DNA of 46,010 nucleotides, from NCBI RefSeq assembly GCF_013294015.1, contig NZ_JABSNO010000027.1:1-46010 (forward strand), read 5' to 3'. This document shows positions 1 to 7,294 of this stretch, piece after piece; the first letter of the stretch is position 1; the number at the start of each line of letters is the position of its first letter. Position numbers and translations under genes: made by a program. The DNA is from Frigoriflavimonas asaccharolytica. Its GTDB lineage: Bacteria > Bacteroidota > Bacteroidia > Flavobacteriales > Weeksellaceae. The notes under the pieces were generated by a model. That model searched no databases. It had not been told where the DNA came from and saw only the letters and a program-made list of their open reading frames with translations.

Positions 1-219
1 CAAATTTTCTTCTCGTTTTTCTCATGTTTTTTCCGACTATTTAAAGTTAATAATTTCAACTTAAATAGTGGTCCAGTTTTTCAAGGGTATTATAGTATAT
101 CATTTACTGTAAACTTATATTAAATTTTCATTTGTGTAAAAAACATCATCAACTTTCCTAACATAAGGTAGGTTGCAAAACTATATAAGATTCAATTGAT
201 TTATGTTTTGAAAGCATTT
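1..219. other. intergenic, no gene seen
   Basis: AT-rich stretch left of the tspO-like gene. I see no supported reading frame, RNA gene or strong hairpin in it. It may hold the 3' region of a gene outside the window. Confidence 0.5.
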
Positions 220-678
220 TCAGTTTTTAATAAATGCATAGGCATTAAGTGATGTCGCTATTATCAACCAGATAAAATAGGGTAGTAGTAGCAAGGATTT
301 TGTTTTTAAATTAGACCAGTATAACAACTGAATGTAACCGACCAAAAGCGTAAGCATTAGAATTATAATTAAACCAATCGCAATATTGTGATATCGGAAA
401 AAAGCAGGATTCCACGCAATGTTCAATGCATATTGGATAATTAGTAAACCAATAAGTGTACTCTTATTTTCGGTTAATGGCCACAAATAGGCGAGATAAA
501 AACTAAAACAAACCATTATTAACACCCATGTTACGCCAAAAACCCAACCAGGTGGTGTCCATGGAGCTTTGCTAAGGCTTGCATACCAAATAGAAGTAGC
601 ACCTTTGCCTGCTAAAAGTCCACCTAAGCCCAATGCAGCAAAATTTAGTATTGAAAATATAATGAGTCTGTTTAGCAT
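220..678 (-). CDS. TspO/MBR family membrane protein
   Basis: 152 residues, the usual length of bacterial TspO. About five hydrophobic segments fit the five-helix TspO bundle. Family motifs are visible: WTPPGWVFG near residue 40, a W-N-P-A-F-F motif near residue 90 and an A-T-S-L-N-A-Y-A C-terminal motif. TspO/MBR proteins bind tetrapyrroles and are linked to oxidative and light stress; the exact role in this organism is unknown. It is a single gene next to dps. A TATCTTTG -7 box lies at 716-723 on the minus strand, about 40 bp before the start. Unlike its neighbours it has no clear CRP/FNR-like dyad at the expected distance; a weak TGAT...TCAA sequence at about 745-755 is off register. The family call is confident, the physiology is inferred. 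Confidence 0.9.
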   Translation of the reverse strand: MLNRLIIFSILNFAALGLGGLLAGKGATSIWYASLSKAPWTPPGWVFGVTWVLIMVCFSFYLAYLWPLTENKSTLIGLLIIQYALNIAWNPAFFRYHNIAIGLIIILMLTLLVGYIQLLYWSNLKTKSLLLLPYFIWLIIATSLNAYAFIKN

Positions 679-754
679 TTTAAAGTATTTGTAATTTAAT
701 AATAAAATATCCTTGCAAAGATACGGTTGTCCTATTCTATCTATTGAGCAATCA

Positions 755-1255
755 TTATTTCAAGTGAGAACGCAACATCCAGGCAGTTTTTTCATGTTTT
801 CCCATCAGACCAGTTATGTAATCACTTATTCCTTGTGCTTTATATTTGTCATCCATTGCTTTTATATTTTCTCGGATAAAAAATATAATGCTTTCGTGAT
901 CTTCTAATAATTCAGCAAATATTCTTTGGCTATTGTTGCCCTCTTTCATTTCCTCGCTAAGATGAGTTAATTGTGAATATTTTTTTAAACTTGCTGGTAC
1001 GTAGTGACCTATAGAACGTATTTTTTCTGCTACGGTATCTATAATTTCTTGTTGCTCTTTATACAAGGTTTCCAGAAAAAGGTGAACTGGATGAAAGTCT
1101 GGTCCTTCTACATTCCAATGGAAATTTAAGGTTTTTGAATAAAGTACAAATTCATCAGCCAATATTTTGGATAATTGATCTGCTACAGCTTGTCTGTTTT
1201 CTGCAGAAATTCCAATATTGGTTGTTTCTTTGGTGTTCTTTTTTGAGGTTTTCAT
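755..1255 (-). CDS. dps: Dps family ferritin-like protein
   Basis: 166 residues, typical for Dps. Ferroxidase-region features are present: a LNFHWNVEGPDFHPVHLFLE segment near residues 43-62, and later D-x-V-A-E-K-I-R-S-I-G, both diagnostic of Dps/starvation-inducible DNA-binding proteins. These form 12-subunit cages that oxidise and store iron and protect DNA from peroxide. The lysine-rich N-terminus (KTSKKNTKETT) could contact DNA, as in other Dps proteins. It is monocistronic on the minus strand. A CRP/FNR-like dyad lies at 1312-1323, 23 bp from a TAATTTTG -7 box (1281-1288), which places it near -42 as for a class II activator. The family assignment is secure. Confidence 0.95.
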   Translation of the reverse strand: MKTSKKNTKETTNIGISAENRQAVADQLSKILADEFVLYSKTLNFHWNVEGPDFHPVHLFLETLYKEQQEIIDTVAEKIRSIGHYVPASLKKYSQLTHLSEEMKEGNNSQRIFAELLEDHESIIFFIRENIKAMDDKYKAQGISDYITGLMGKHEKTAWMLRSHLK

Positions 1256-1280
1256 AATATTTCTTTTTTTAATACTTGCG

Positions 1281-1323
1281 CAAAATTATCAAGGTCTTTT
1301 AAATTTCGTTATGACTTGGGTCA
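1281..1323 (-). promoter_or_regulatory. dps promoter with CRP/FNR-like site
   Basis: Reading the minus strand: TGACCCAAGTCA (1312-1323), 23 bp, then TAATTTTG (1281-1288), which matches the Bacteroidota -7 consensus TAnnTTTG. The dyad would be centred near -42. The same layout recurs at 3808-3850, 4350-4392 and 5097-5139. Confidence 0.6.
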
Positions 1324-1447
1324 GTTTGCTGATTATTTTCACTCTGTATCTGAGTTGTGCGGTGCAAAGTTGTAGGGCTATTTCGGATAAATAAATTAAT
1401 TTTTTCAGAACAGAATTCTATATAAATTATCACTGCTTTACATAAAT

Positions 1448-1993
1448 TTAGTTTACGTTATTTTTGAAAAAATCTTTTATCGCGGTTCCTAATTCATCCG
1501 TATCGTGTTTAAATTCTCTTTCAAATTCTTTTTCATTCTCTTTCGCAGATGCGTTAAATTCAATCATATCTTCTTTGAAAGCTTTTCCTCTTAAAGCTAA
1601 TTTTTCTTTAAGTTCTTTGTTTTTTTCTTCTAGTTTATCCAATTGTTTGGTCAATTTCTCTTTATCATTTTTATTGGCCTGGTCAATTTTTATACGAAGC
1701 TCTTGAATTTGTTTTTCTGAATCTTTTATAGCAATTTCAGAATTGGTTTTAAATTTTTCCCAATCAGAATTTACTGCAGTTTTAATTTCATCATTGGTGT
1801 CCTTTGCACCTTGCTTAACATCTTGATTTAATTGATGGGTGTCTTCTTTAACGTTTGTTGCATCTTTTTTTGAGGAATCACCACAGCCTACCAAAAGAGT
1901 TCCTAACATAAGCATCATTGTGGTTAAGGATAAAGTGTGTAAAGTAACTACCGCTAAAAATTTGTTTTGAAATTTGCGAATCATTGTTTTCAT
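1448..1993 (-). CDS. coiled-coil lipoprotein, stress-associated
   Basis: About 181 residues from the ATG at 1993, chosen because a start at 2062 would overlap the mutase gene and add a non-signal-like extension. A type II signal peptide is followed by the lipobox L-V-G-C with the lipidated Cys near residue 37, then GDSSKK. The rest is highly charged heptad-like sequence rich in K, E and D (for example KIDQANKNDKEKLTKQLDKL), predicting a long coiled coil, probably periplasmic and membrane-anchored. It starts 11 bp after the phosphoglycerate mutase stop, so it is the third gene of that operon. It is a hypothetical protein; the stress association comes only from the operon. Confidence 0.75.
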   Translation of the reverse strand: MKTMIRKFQNKFLAVVTLHTLSLTTMMLMLGTLLVGCGDSSKKDATNVKEDTHQLNQDVKQGAKDTNDEIKTAVNSDWEKFKTNSEIAIKDSEKQIQELRIKIDQANKNDKEKLTKQLDKLEEKNKELKEKLALRGKAFKEDMIEFNASAKENEKEFEREFKHDTDELGTAIKDFFKNNVN

Positions 1994-2004
1994 TATTGGT
2001 TGTT

Positions 2005-2715
2005 TTAAAGTGTTAAATCTATTTTTTGTTCTATTTTGTAATTTGATTTTAAAATCATGCAATTATCAAAATCATAAATATTTAAAATTCCTGTTTGTAC
2101 TTCAACTGTTGAAATTTCGGCAGGTGGAATATCTAAAATTTGTGTCATTAATGCTCTAATTGAATTGCCGTGCGCAGAAACAAGTACCGTTTTGCCTTGT
2201 ACTAATTCTGGCACAATAGCTTCAAAATAATACTGAACCGCCCTTTGTTTTGTGTCTTCTAAAGATTCTGTTAATGGTAAATCTGCGCTATTCACCATCT
2301 TATATTTTACTTCAAATTTTGGACATCGTTTATCATCTTCTTGTAATGCAGGTGCTGCATCAGTATAACCTCGTCTTACATTCCAAAAAATATCTTCGCC
2401 AACTTCTTGCCTTATTTCATCTTTGTTTCTACCTTGCCAAGCACCATAATTTCGTTCATTTAGTTTCCAACTTTTTATGAAGTCTATTTGCATCAAATCT
2501 GCTGTTTCTAAAATAATCGCAGCGGTCTTAATAGCTCTTTTTAAATAGGATGAAAAACAAATATCAATAGCAATGTTTTTGTCTCTAATTAGTTCGCCAG
2601 CAATTTTGGCTTCTTCAATACCTTGAGGTGCAAGGTCTACATCTGTCCATCCTGTAAATATATTTTCTATATTCCAGAGGCTTTTTCCGTGTCGTACAAG
2701 TATGAGCTTTCCCAT
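2005..2715 (-). CDS. gpmA: 2,3-bisphosphoglycerate-dependent phosphoglycerate mutase
   Basis: 236 residues. The phosphohistidine motif LVRHGKSLWN is at residues 5-14, followed by IENIFTGWTDVDLAPQG, which is the substrate-binding signature of dPGM enzymes. A second catalytic histidine lies in VSAHGNSIRALM near residue 185. ERNYGAWQGRNK is also conserved. It interconverts 3- and 2-phosphoglycerate in glycolysis. The length is slightly below the 247-250 of Escherichia coli GpmA, with a shortened C-terminus. It sits between the DUF1269 gene (34 bp upstream) and the lipoprotein gene (11 bp downstream), so it is probably cotranscribed from the 3.8 kb promoter. Because that promoter carries a CRP/FNR-like dyad, this may be a stress- or oxygen-regulated mutase rather than the housekeeping copy; that part is inference. 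Confidence 0.9.
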   Translation of the reverse strand: MGKLILVRHGKSLWNIENIFTGWTDVDLAPQGIEEAKIAGELIRDKNIAIDICFSSYLKRAIKTAAIILETADLMQIDFIKSWKLNERNYGAWQGRNKDEIRQEVGEDIFWNVRRGYTDAAPALQEDDKRCPKFEVKYKMVNSADLPLTESLEDTKQRAVQYYFEAIVPELVQGKTVLVSAHGNSIRALMTQILDIPPAEISTVEVQTGILNIYDFDNCMILKSNYKIEQKIDLTL

Positions 2716-2749
2716 TATTACTTCTTTTTAAACGCAATTGCCTAATTTC

Positions 2750-3571
2750 TTATTTATCAGCAATATCTTCGCCCAAGGCAATATATAACTGGTGCAGTTT
2801 TTCTTGTTCTCTTTTAATGCGCTTATTTAATCTCTTTTGATGCGCTTTTGTAAAGACATCAGAAATAGAATGTTCATAAGATTTTAGACGCGTTTCTAAT
2901 TTGTTAATTCTGGATTTCGTCTTATCTTTAATTTCATGTAAGGTAGATTTTGTTTTTTTGTCTAGCTTATCAATTTCAGTTTTTCGTTTTGCTTTTAAAT
3001 CTGCAATTTTTGCTATAATTGTAATCTTTTCATTTTCTGTAGCCTTTTTCAACTTTTGACGTTCATCTGCAATTTCTTCTTCCCAATCTTCTATCTGTTC
3101 ATCTACATAATCATCGAAATCTATTCCCGCCTCGCTTCTTATAATTTCTGAACTGTAAGATTGCAGTGCATCATCAATAAATACAGAGCTATCTTCCGCC
3201 ACTTCAGCAATAATAGCTATGGTTCCAACATTCATTGTATCACTGACTTTTTCAATAAAATTATTTTCAAAATCAAAGTGGTTTATATCCCAAACAGCGC
3301 CTACTGCAATACCTGTGTAAACACCCACGACAAAACCTATAGGTCCTGCGAATGCTCCTACAAGACCACCAAGAGCCATTCCTGTAAATGTTCTCCAGCC
3401 TTCGTTTTCTGTTTTATTATCCAATATTTCGTAGTGGTTTTTACCGTCCTTACGAATCATAATATGCTCGTAAAGCGTAATATCTCCGTACGCATCCAAT
3501 TCTTTGATTTTGTGTAAAGCAGTTATTGCTTTTGTTTCTTCCTTAAAAGGAATAACGATTATATTTGCCAT
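2750..3571 (-). CDS. DUF1269-like membrane protein with coiled-coil tail
   Basis: 273 residues. The N-terminal region starts MANIIVIPFKEE and contains a glycine-rich hydrophobic hairpin at about residues 64-94 (G-G-L-V-G-A-F-A-G-P-I-G), as in DUF1269 proteins. From about residue 150 the protein is a charged coiled coil (Q-K-L-K-K-A-T-E-N-E and following). The molecular function of DUF1269 is unknown; homologues often sit with stress genes. It is the first gene of an operon with gpmA and a lipoprotein. The promoter lies about 230 bp upstream, leaving a long untranslated leader. The call is from motif recognition. Confidence 0.7.
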   Translation of the reverse strand: MANIIVIPFKEETKAITALHKIKELDAYGDITLYEHIMIRKDGKNHYEILDNKTENEGWRTFTGMALGGLVGAFAGPIGFVVGVYTGIAVGAVWDINHFDFENNFIEKVSDTMNVGTIAIIAEVAEDSSVFIDDALQSYSSEIIRSEAGIDFDDYVDEQIEDWEEEIADERQKLKKATENEKITIIAKIADLKAKRKTEIDKLDKKTKSTLHEIKDKTKSRINKLETRLKSYEHSISDVFTKAHQKRLNKRIKREQEKLHQLYIALGEDIADK

Positions 3572-3800
3572 TGTTTTTTTTTATGTTTTTGTTACTGTTT
3601 TTCTCTTTCACAGAATAGCTATGATCTCCATTCTCTCATTTTTTTGTCCAATTTTTGCTACATTCTAGGCTCTTGTAGAAAGGTATTTTGTATATCTTTA
3701 TAATATTGGTGCATGAGCAATCTTACTATTGCTCTACCTAAAAATTTTGTGTTCGTATTTTCATTGTAATTATTTTAAAATTTTTACTTGTTTGTATATT
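3572..3800 (-). other. long 5' leader of the DUF1269 operon
   Basis: If transcription starts about 6 bp after the TAAATTTG box at 3808-3815, a leader of roughly 230 nt precedes the DUF1269 start. It contains a 7-bp perfect hairpin (GAGCAAT arms at 3715-3721 and 3728-3734, loop of 6) and only very short reading frames. No known riboswitch was recognised. Confidence 0.35.
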
Positions 3801-3807
3801 TAAAAAG

Positions 3808-3850
3808 CAAATTTAGAAAGAAAGGATAAGTGTCACACTGACCTAGGTCA
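3808..3850 (-). promoter_or_regulatory. DUF1269-gpmA promoter with perfect CRP/FNR-like palindrome
   Basis: A perfect 14-bp palindrome CTGACCTAGGTCAG covers 3838-3851. Its core TGACCTAGGTCA (3839-3850) is 23 bp from a minus-strand TAAATTTG box (3808-3815). This matches the dps promoter layout exactly. Confidence 0.65.
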
Positions 3851-3871
3851 GGATGGTAAAATATTTTAAAA

Positions 3872-3910
3872 AAAAAGACCTAACGGGTTTTCTATCCGTA
3901 AGGTCTTTTT
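3872..3910. terminator. bidirectional rho-independent terminator
   Basis: Arms AAAAAGACCTAACGG (3872-3886) and CCGTAAGGTCTTTTT (3896-3910) pair almost perfectly around a 9-nt loop, with A/T tracts on both sides. It ends the minus-strand gene at 3938-4324 and insulates the promoter at 3.8 kb. Confidence 0.85.
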
Positions 3911-3937
3911 ATAGTGTATCATATTCAAAAATGAATT

Positions 3938-4324
3938 TTACATAGATTCCTCTAGAAACCTGAAAAATCCTTTCTTCAATTCTAGATAAATAGATCTTTG
4001 AGTTTCCATACGATTTCTAAATTCAAAATGCATTTTTACTAATTGGATATCGAGAGGAACTTCATCTATTATACTTTGAGCGGAAATTCGAATTTCATGC
4101 TTCTCAATAATTTCTTCCAAATCCTCTATTACACCACCGTGAAGAATAAATTCATTTTGAAAATGCTCTAGTTGAGATAAAACACTTTTATTAGTCCATC
4201 TTGTTGAGAGTTCACTTAGTTTTTCATTAAAAAATTTTAATTCAAATTTCCAGAAATCAAGTTCACCATTCCATATTTTATGTTCAAAATGCATATTTGC
4301 ATTATATATAGTCTGCTTATCCAT
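3938..4324 (-). CDS. small conserved hypothetical protein, stress-regulated
   Basis: 128 residues, rich in charged and aromatic residues and predicted to be mostly helical, with no signal peptide or membrane segment. It reads MDKQTIYNANMHFEHKIWNG at the start. I do not recognise a named family. The N-terminal part (HFEHKIWNGELDFWKFELKF) and a later QLEHFQNEFI suggest a helical bundle; possible metal ligands (several His and Glu) are present but unproven. It is a single gene with a good terminator at 3872-3910 and a CRP/FNR-like site at 4381-4392 placed as for dps. Shared regulation suggests a role in the same stress response. Confidence 0.75.
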   Translation of the reverse strand: MDKQTIYNANMHFEHKIWNGELDFWKFELKFFNEKLSELSTRWTNKSVLSQLEHFQNEFILHGGVIEDLEEIIEKHEIRISAQSIIDEVPLDIQLVKMHFEFRNRMETQRSIYLELKKGFFRFLEESM

Positions 4325-4349
4325 AATTTATAAATTTTTTATATTTTTT

Positions 4350-4392
4350 CAAAGATTAGAAAATGCCTTCTTACATCCAATGATGTAGATCA
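4350..4392 (-). promoter_or_regulatory. promoter of the 4.3 kb gene with CRP/FNR-like site
   Basis: Minus strand: TGATCTACATCA (4381-4392), 23 bp, then AATCTTTG (4350-4357), one mismatch from TAnnTTTG. The half-site TGAT/ATCA is closer to the FNR consensus than the three GAC/GTC sites nearby. Confidence 0.5.
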
Positions 4393-4472
4393 TTTAGAAC
4401 GAAACTAATGCTTAAAATCTAAATCCTTTTTTATATTCTTGTTCAAAGTCATAAAAAATTAAGTAAACGAAA

Positions 4473-4704
4473 TTACTTTTCATTTTTAATATTTTCTTCT
4501 TTAACATAATTATCCCTTATTTCCTGTAAAGCTTTAAAATAATTTTCCATAATCTTCCATAATCTTCTTATCCAAATGAATATGTTTAGAATTAGGTATG
4601 CTTAATGGGTTTTCATCCAAAAATTGATACAATTCAGGATATTTACTTTCAATATCAACAGTGATAAGTGTGATATCTTGAAGTATTTTATTTAGATCTT
4701 TCAT
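4473..4704 (-). pseudogene. small gene broken by a 10-bp tandem duplication
   Basis: From the ATG at 4704 the frame reads MKDLNKILQDITLITVDIES and continues to a premature TAA at 4534 (56 residues). The sequence CCATAATCTT is repeated in tandem at 4547-4556 and 4557-4566. Removing one copy restores a frame of about 73 residues ending at 4473, with a charged tail (K-A-L-Q-E-I-R-D-N-Y-V-K-E-E-N). This restored frame is coherent in composition, so I treat the copy number as the cause of the break. The family is not recognised. A CRP/FNR-like promoter lies about 390 bp upstream. It may be a recent mutation, a phase-variable switch or an assembly error. Confidence 0.6.
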
Positions 4705-5096
4705 TCTGGATAGTTTTTTTTTAATTAAAATTATAGCTCACAAGGCGTAATGTATTTCGAAATTTTTTGAAAAAATAGTGCTGCACATTTAGCACAATTA
4801 ATGAGAACTATATTATTTATCTCTGTCTAAGTCTTCTTTTTAAAACTAGAATAAAATTGAAAAAAAACTCATTATGTTGGTCGAAATTTGTAAAATTTAT
4901 AGCAATCAACAATAAGTCTTTAGCGCTTCAACCCAAATTTTGTCTCAAATAAATTTTAGATAATCAGAGAAATATCCTATTGATTTTTTATTTTTAAGCA
5001 AACAAGGAATACTCCAATAATATCAATTCATTAAATTGTTTTTTTTAAATGATGCAGCTTATTTCGCAATTTTAATAGATGTGAACATTTAAAACG
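4705..5096. other. gene-free stretch, possible long leader
   Basis: No open frame longer than about 20 codons was found on the minus strand downstream of the 5.1 kb promoter, and nothing convincing on the plus strand. It may be a leader or a decayed gene. Confidence 0.4.
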
Positions 5097-5139
5097 TAAA
5101 ATTAAATCTTTGATAGTTATGATAGAATGACCTGAGTCA
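5097..5139 (-). promoter_or_regulatory. fourth CRP/FNR-like site with spaced -7-like box
   Basis: Minus strand: TGACTCAGGTCA (5128-5139), 23 bp, then TAATTTTA (5097-5104), seven of eight matches to TAnnTTTG. The opposite strand lacks a box at this distance, so the promoter should fire leftward, toward the broken gene at 4473-4704. Confidence 0.45.
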
Positions 5140-5314
5140 GTTTCTCCTGTAATTTAAGAGTTTTTTTCATCTATAATCGTAAGTAGAGGATTAGTCTCAA
5201 AACTTGGGGAGAAATATAAATGAAGTAGTAAATTTGTGATATGCTAAACTGAAATCCTGAAATTATTACTCCCAATGTAATCTTCCCCAAAAACAGGATT
5301 ATTTAAAAAAAAAT

Positions 5315-5836
5315 ATGAGTTATATAATGGTAGATATTGAGTCTGATGGACCAATTCCTGGAGATTATTCAATGATTTGTTTCGGAGCTGTCTTAGTCGA
5401 TGAAAAACTTGATAAAACTTTTTACGGAAAACTAAAACCTATCTCTGATAAATTTATTCCGGAATCTTTGGCAATTTCTGGCTTTTCGAGAGAAGAAACT
5501 AAGAGTTTTAATGACCCGAAAGAAATTATGATTGCATTTAAAGATTGGGTTATCGAAAACTCTAAAGGAAGACCTATTTTTATAAGTGATAATAATGGTT
5601 TTGACTGGATGTTTATTTGCTGGTATTTTCATCATTTTATTGGAGAAAATCCTTTTGGCTGGACTTCGCGTAGACTTTCTGATTTGTATTGCGGAATTGA
5701 AAAAGACACATTTGCTAAATGGAAACACTTGAGGAAAACAAGCCATACACATAATCCTGTTGATGATGCAAGGGGAAATGCGGAAGTATTACTATTAATG
5801 AAAAACGAACTCGAATTAAAAATAAGCCTAAAATAA
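5315..5836 (+). CDS. DEDDh-type 3'-5' exonuclease
   Basis: 173 residues. Exo I is MVDIESDGP at residues 5-13 (Asp and Glu metal ligands), Exo II lies around SDNNGFDWMF (residues 91-100), and Exo III is H-N-P-V-D-D-A-R-G-N-A-E near residue 148 with the catalytic His and Asp. This is the DnaQ/RNase T fold. The compact single-domain form resembles the 3'-5' exoribonuclease subfamily in Bacteroidota, but DNA or RNA preference cannot be told from sequence. It stands alone on the plus strand. A TAAATTTG box at 5229-5236 is a candidate promoter element. The family is sure, the substrate open. Confidence 0.85.
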   Translation: MSYIMVDIESDGPIPGDYSMICFGAVLVDEKLDKTFYGKLKPISDKFIPESLAISGFSREETKSFNDPKEIMIAFKDWVIENSKGRPIFISDNNGFDWMFICWYFHHFIGENPFGWTSRRLSDLYCGIEKDTFAKWKHLRKTSHTHNPVDDARGNAEVLLLMKNELELKISLK

Positions 5837-6403
5837 CTGGTGCAATCAATTTGCATTGAAAATACAAGAGAAATTAAATACTTTAGGACAAGATGTTGAA
5901 GAACCTAAAAATAAGAGGGAAGAAGAGAAAAAAACCAAGCTATTTCGTATGAAGAATTATTATAAGATTTTGATGACGAAAACAAGGATTGATACTTTTT
6001 AGATTTGTAAGATATTACGTAGATCATCGGAAATTTTCCGATGATCTACACCTAATTTTACATGCAAAATTATGAAATTTCAGAAAAAAGGAAGTTTTTC
6101 CAACATTTCAAATCGGGTGTTAAATTGCTGAAATATATAATGTTATCGTTTTCGATGTGTACAAAATAAGCAAAATTAAAACTTCAAAAAAGCAAGAGAC
6201 CCTTTATTCATGGTGCTTTGCGAGGACGAAATGCTGACGAAATTTATCGTTAAAAACATGTTGGAGCACATCAGCTTGTACTACTTTTGTACTGTTTTTT
6301 TGAGCTAAAGCCGTATAAAAAAGGAAACATATTTATTTCCTGTATCGGAAAGTAATGATTAGCGATTTTCTTAAAAATATTTTATAAAATCGTCTAAAAT
6401 TCT
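5837..6403. other. gene-poor stretch with a large palindrome and gene remnants
   Basis: No intact gene is supported. A frame at about 5857-6001 could encode a charged peptide (Q-E-K-L-N-T-L-G-Q-D-V-E-E) from a TTG, and about 6210-6300 carries frames interrupted by stops. Both look like remnants. The palindrome at 6019-6049 is listed separately. Confidence 0.4.
6019..6049. repeat. 31-bp near-perfect palindrome
   Basis: Arms GTAGATCATCGGAAA (6019-6033) and TTTCCGATGATCTAC (6035-6049) are perfectly complementary around a single T. It lacks a flanking T-run, so it is a weak terminator; it could be a regulator site or a recombination remnant. Confidence 0.7.
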
Positions 6404-7147
6404 TCATTTCGACGAAATAAAATCAGATAATATATTTCTTAATTCTTTCAAATCCAAACTTTCTTTTTCCAATTCTACAGTGTTGATGCTGCAAGCAAAT
6501 TCCCAAATTTCATACACATCTGTGAGCAAAATTTCATAAGGTTGATAAAATGAATTGTCGGAACTTACAATAAGTCCAGAGGCAGATTTGCTATTGTATC
6601 TTTTGTACACAATTCCTTGGTCTCTGGATACAAAAATATAGGTTTTCCCCACTGTCATAAAATTAACATCATCTATATATTTTCCCACAATGAAAGTACC
6701 ATCCTTGTAAGGCGGCATAGAATCTCCTTCTGCAGGAAATGCCCGGAATTTTCCATTTCTTAAGAACGGTAAAGAAATATTTTGCAGACCTTCAATATAT
6801 TCAGGATCATTGTAACTATTGAGGTATCCCATTTGTGCTTTGTGTGGTATTATTTCAATCTTATTTTCGCCGGTGCTGTCTACAATTATTGGGAGTACAA
6901 TTCTATTATCTGGTAGATTTAATATTTTTTCTAAAGGATATTTTCTCAAATCTATAGAGATTAATAAATCTATACTCACATTGAAATATCTAGAAATCTT
7001 TGAAAGTATCTCTAAAGGCGGTTCTGAAACTGCATCTTCATATTTTGCATACCTACTTCTGGTAATTACAAGAATTTCTGATATACTTCTTTGAGACAAA
7101 TTTAATTGAGCTCTTAAGTATCTTATGTTTTCTGATAGTATTGACAT
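6404..7147 (-). CDS. LexA/S24-like XRE-family SOS repressor
   Basis: About 247 residues from the ATG at 7147; the longer frame starts with TTG inside an operator and is less likely. An XRE helix-turn-helix covers residues 5-62 (LNLSQRSISEI). The C-terminal half is a peptidase S24 domain: G-D-S-M with the nucleophile Ser143, and V-Y-K-R with Lys182, a Ser-Lys spacing close to LexA. The position where LexA has Ala-Gly reads A-Q-M-G, so the scissile bond, if used, would be Met106-Gly107. It diverges from the polymerase operon, with two dyads between them (7155-7170 and 7199-7215), suggesting autorepression and DNA-damage control. It is a non-canonical repressor of the HTH-plus-S24 type, not classical winged-helix LexA. 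Confidence 0.85.
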   Translation of the reverse strand: MSILSENIRYLRAQLNLSQRSISEILVITRSRYAKYEDAVSEPPLEILSKISRYFNVSIDLLISIDLRKYPLEKILNLPDNRIVLPIIVDSTGENKIEIIPHKAQMGYLNSYNDPEYIEGLQNISLPFLRNGKFRAFPAEGDSMPPYKDGTFIVGKYIDDVNFMTVGKTYIFVSRDQGIVYKRYNSKSASGLIVSSDNSFYQPYEILLTDVYEIWEFACSINTVELEKESLDLKELRNILSDFISSK

Positions 7148-7154
7148 TGGGATA

Positions 7155-7170
7155 ATTTGTATCAACAAAT
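7155..7170 (-). promoter_or_regulatory. SOS repressor operator 1 overlapping its own promoter
   Basis: Perfect dyad ATTTGT-ATCA-ACAAAT. It overlaps the minus-strand -7 box TATATTTG (7166-7173) of the repressor gene and lies 8 bp upstream of the chosen ATG, which fits autorepression. Confidence 0.6.
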
Positions 7171-7195
7171 ATAATAAAGTTATTTAATATCTTGA

Positions 7196-7215
7196 TACAT
7201 TTGTTCCCAACAAAT
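7196..7215 (+). promoter_or_regulatory. SOS operator 2 overlapping the dinB-dnaE2 promoter
   Basis: Perfect dyad ATTTGTT-CCC-AACAAAT at 7199-7215 overlaps the plus-strand -7 box TACATTTG (7196-7203). The half-site ATTTGT is shared with operator 1. Binding would block the mutasome promoter. Confidence 0.6.
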
Positions 7216-7294
7216 CGCATCCTATAAATTTTATTTTTAGAAGAATAATGATTAGCGAAAACAAAACACCTACAAAATCATAGAAAATTCACCA

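Noticed and set aside
744-758. CRP/FNR-like site before the tspO-like gene
   Set aside because: The TGAT...TCAA sequence has wrong internal spacing and is about 3 bp out of the register kept by the other four sites.
5857-6001. Charged peptide frame after the exonuclease gene
   Set aside because: Only a TTG start and no neighbour or family support; noted as a possible remnant only.
7148-7168. TTG start for the S24 repressor
   Set aside because: It lies inside operator 1 and over its -7 box; the ATG at 7147 gives a standard HTH N-terminus.
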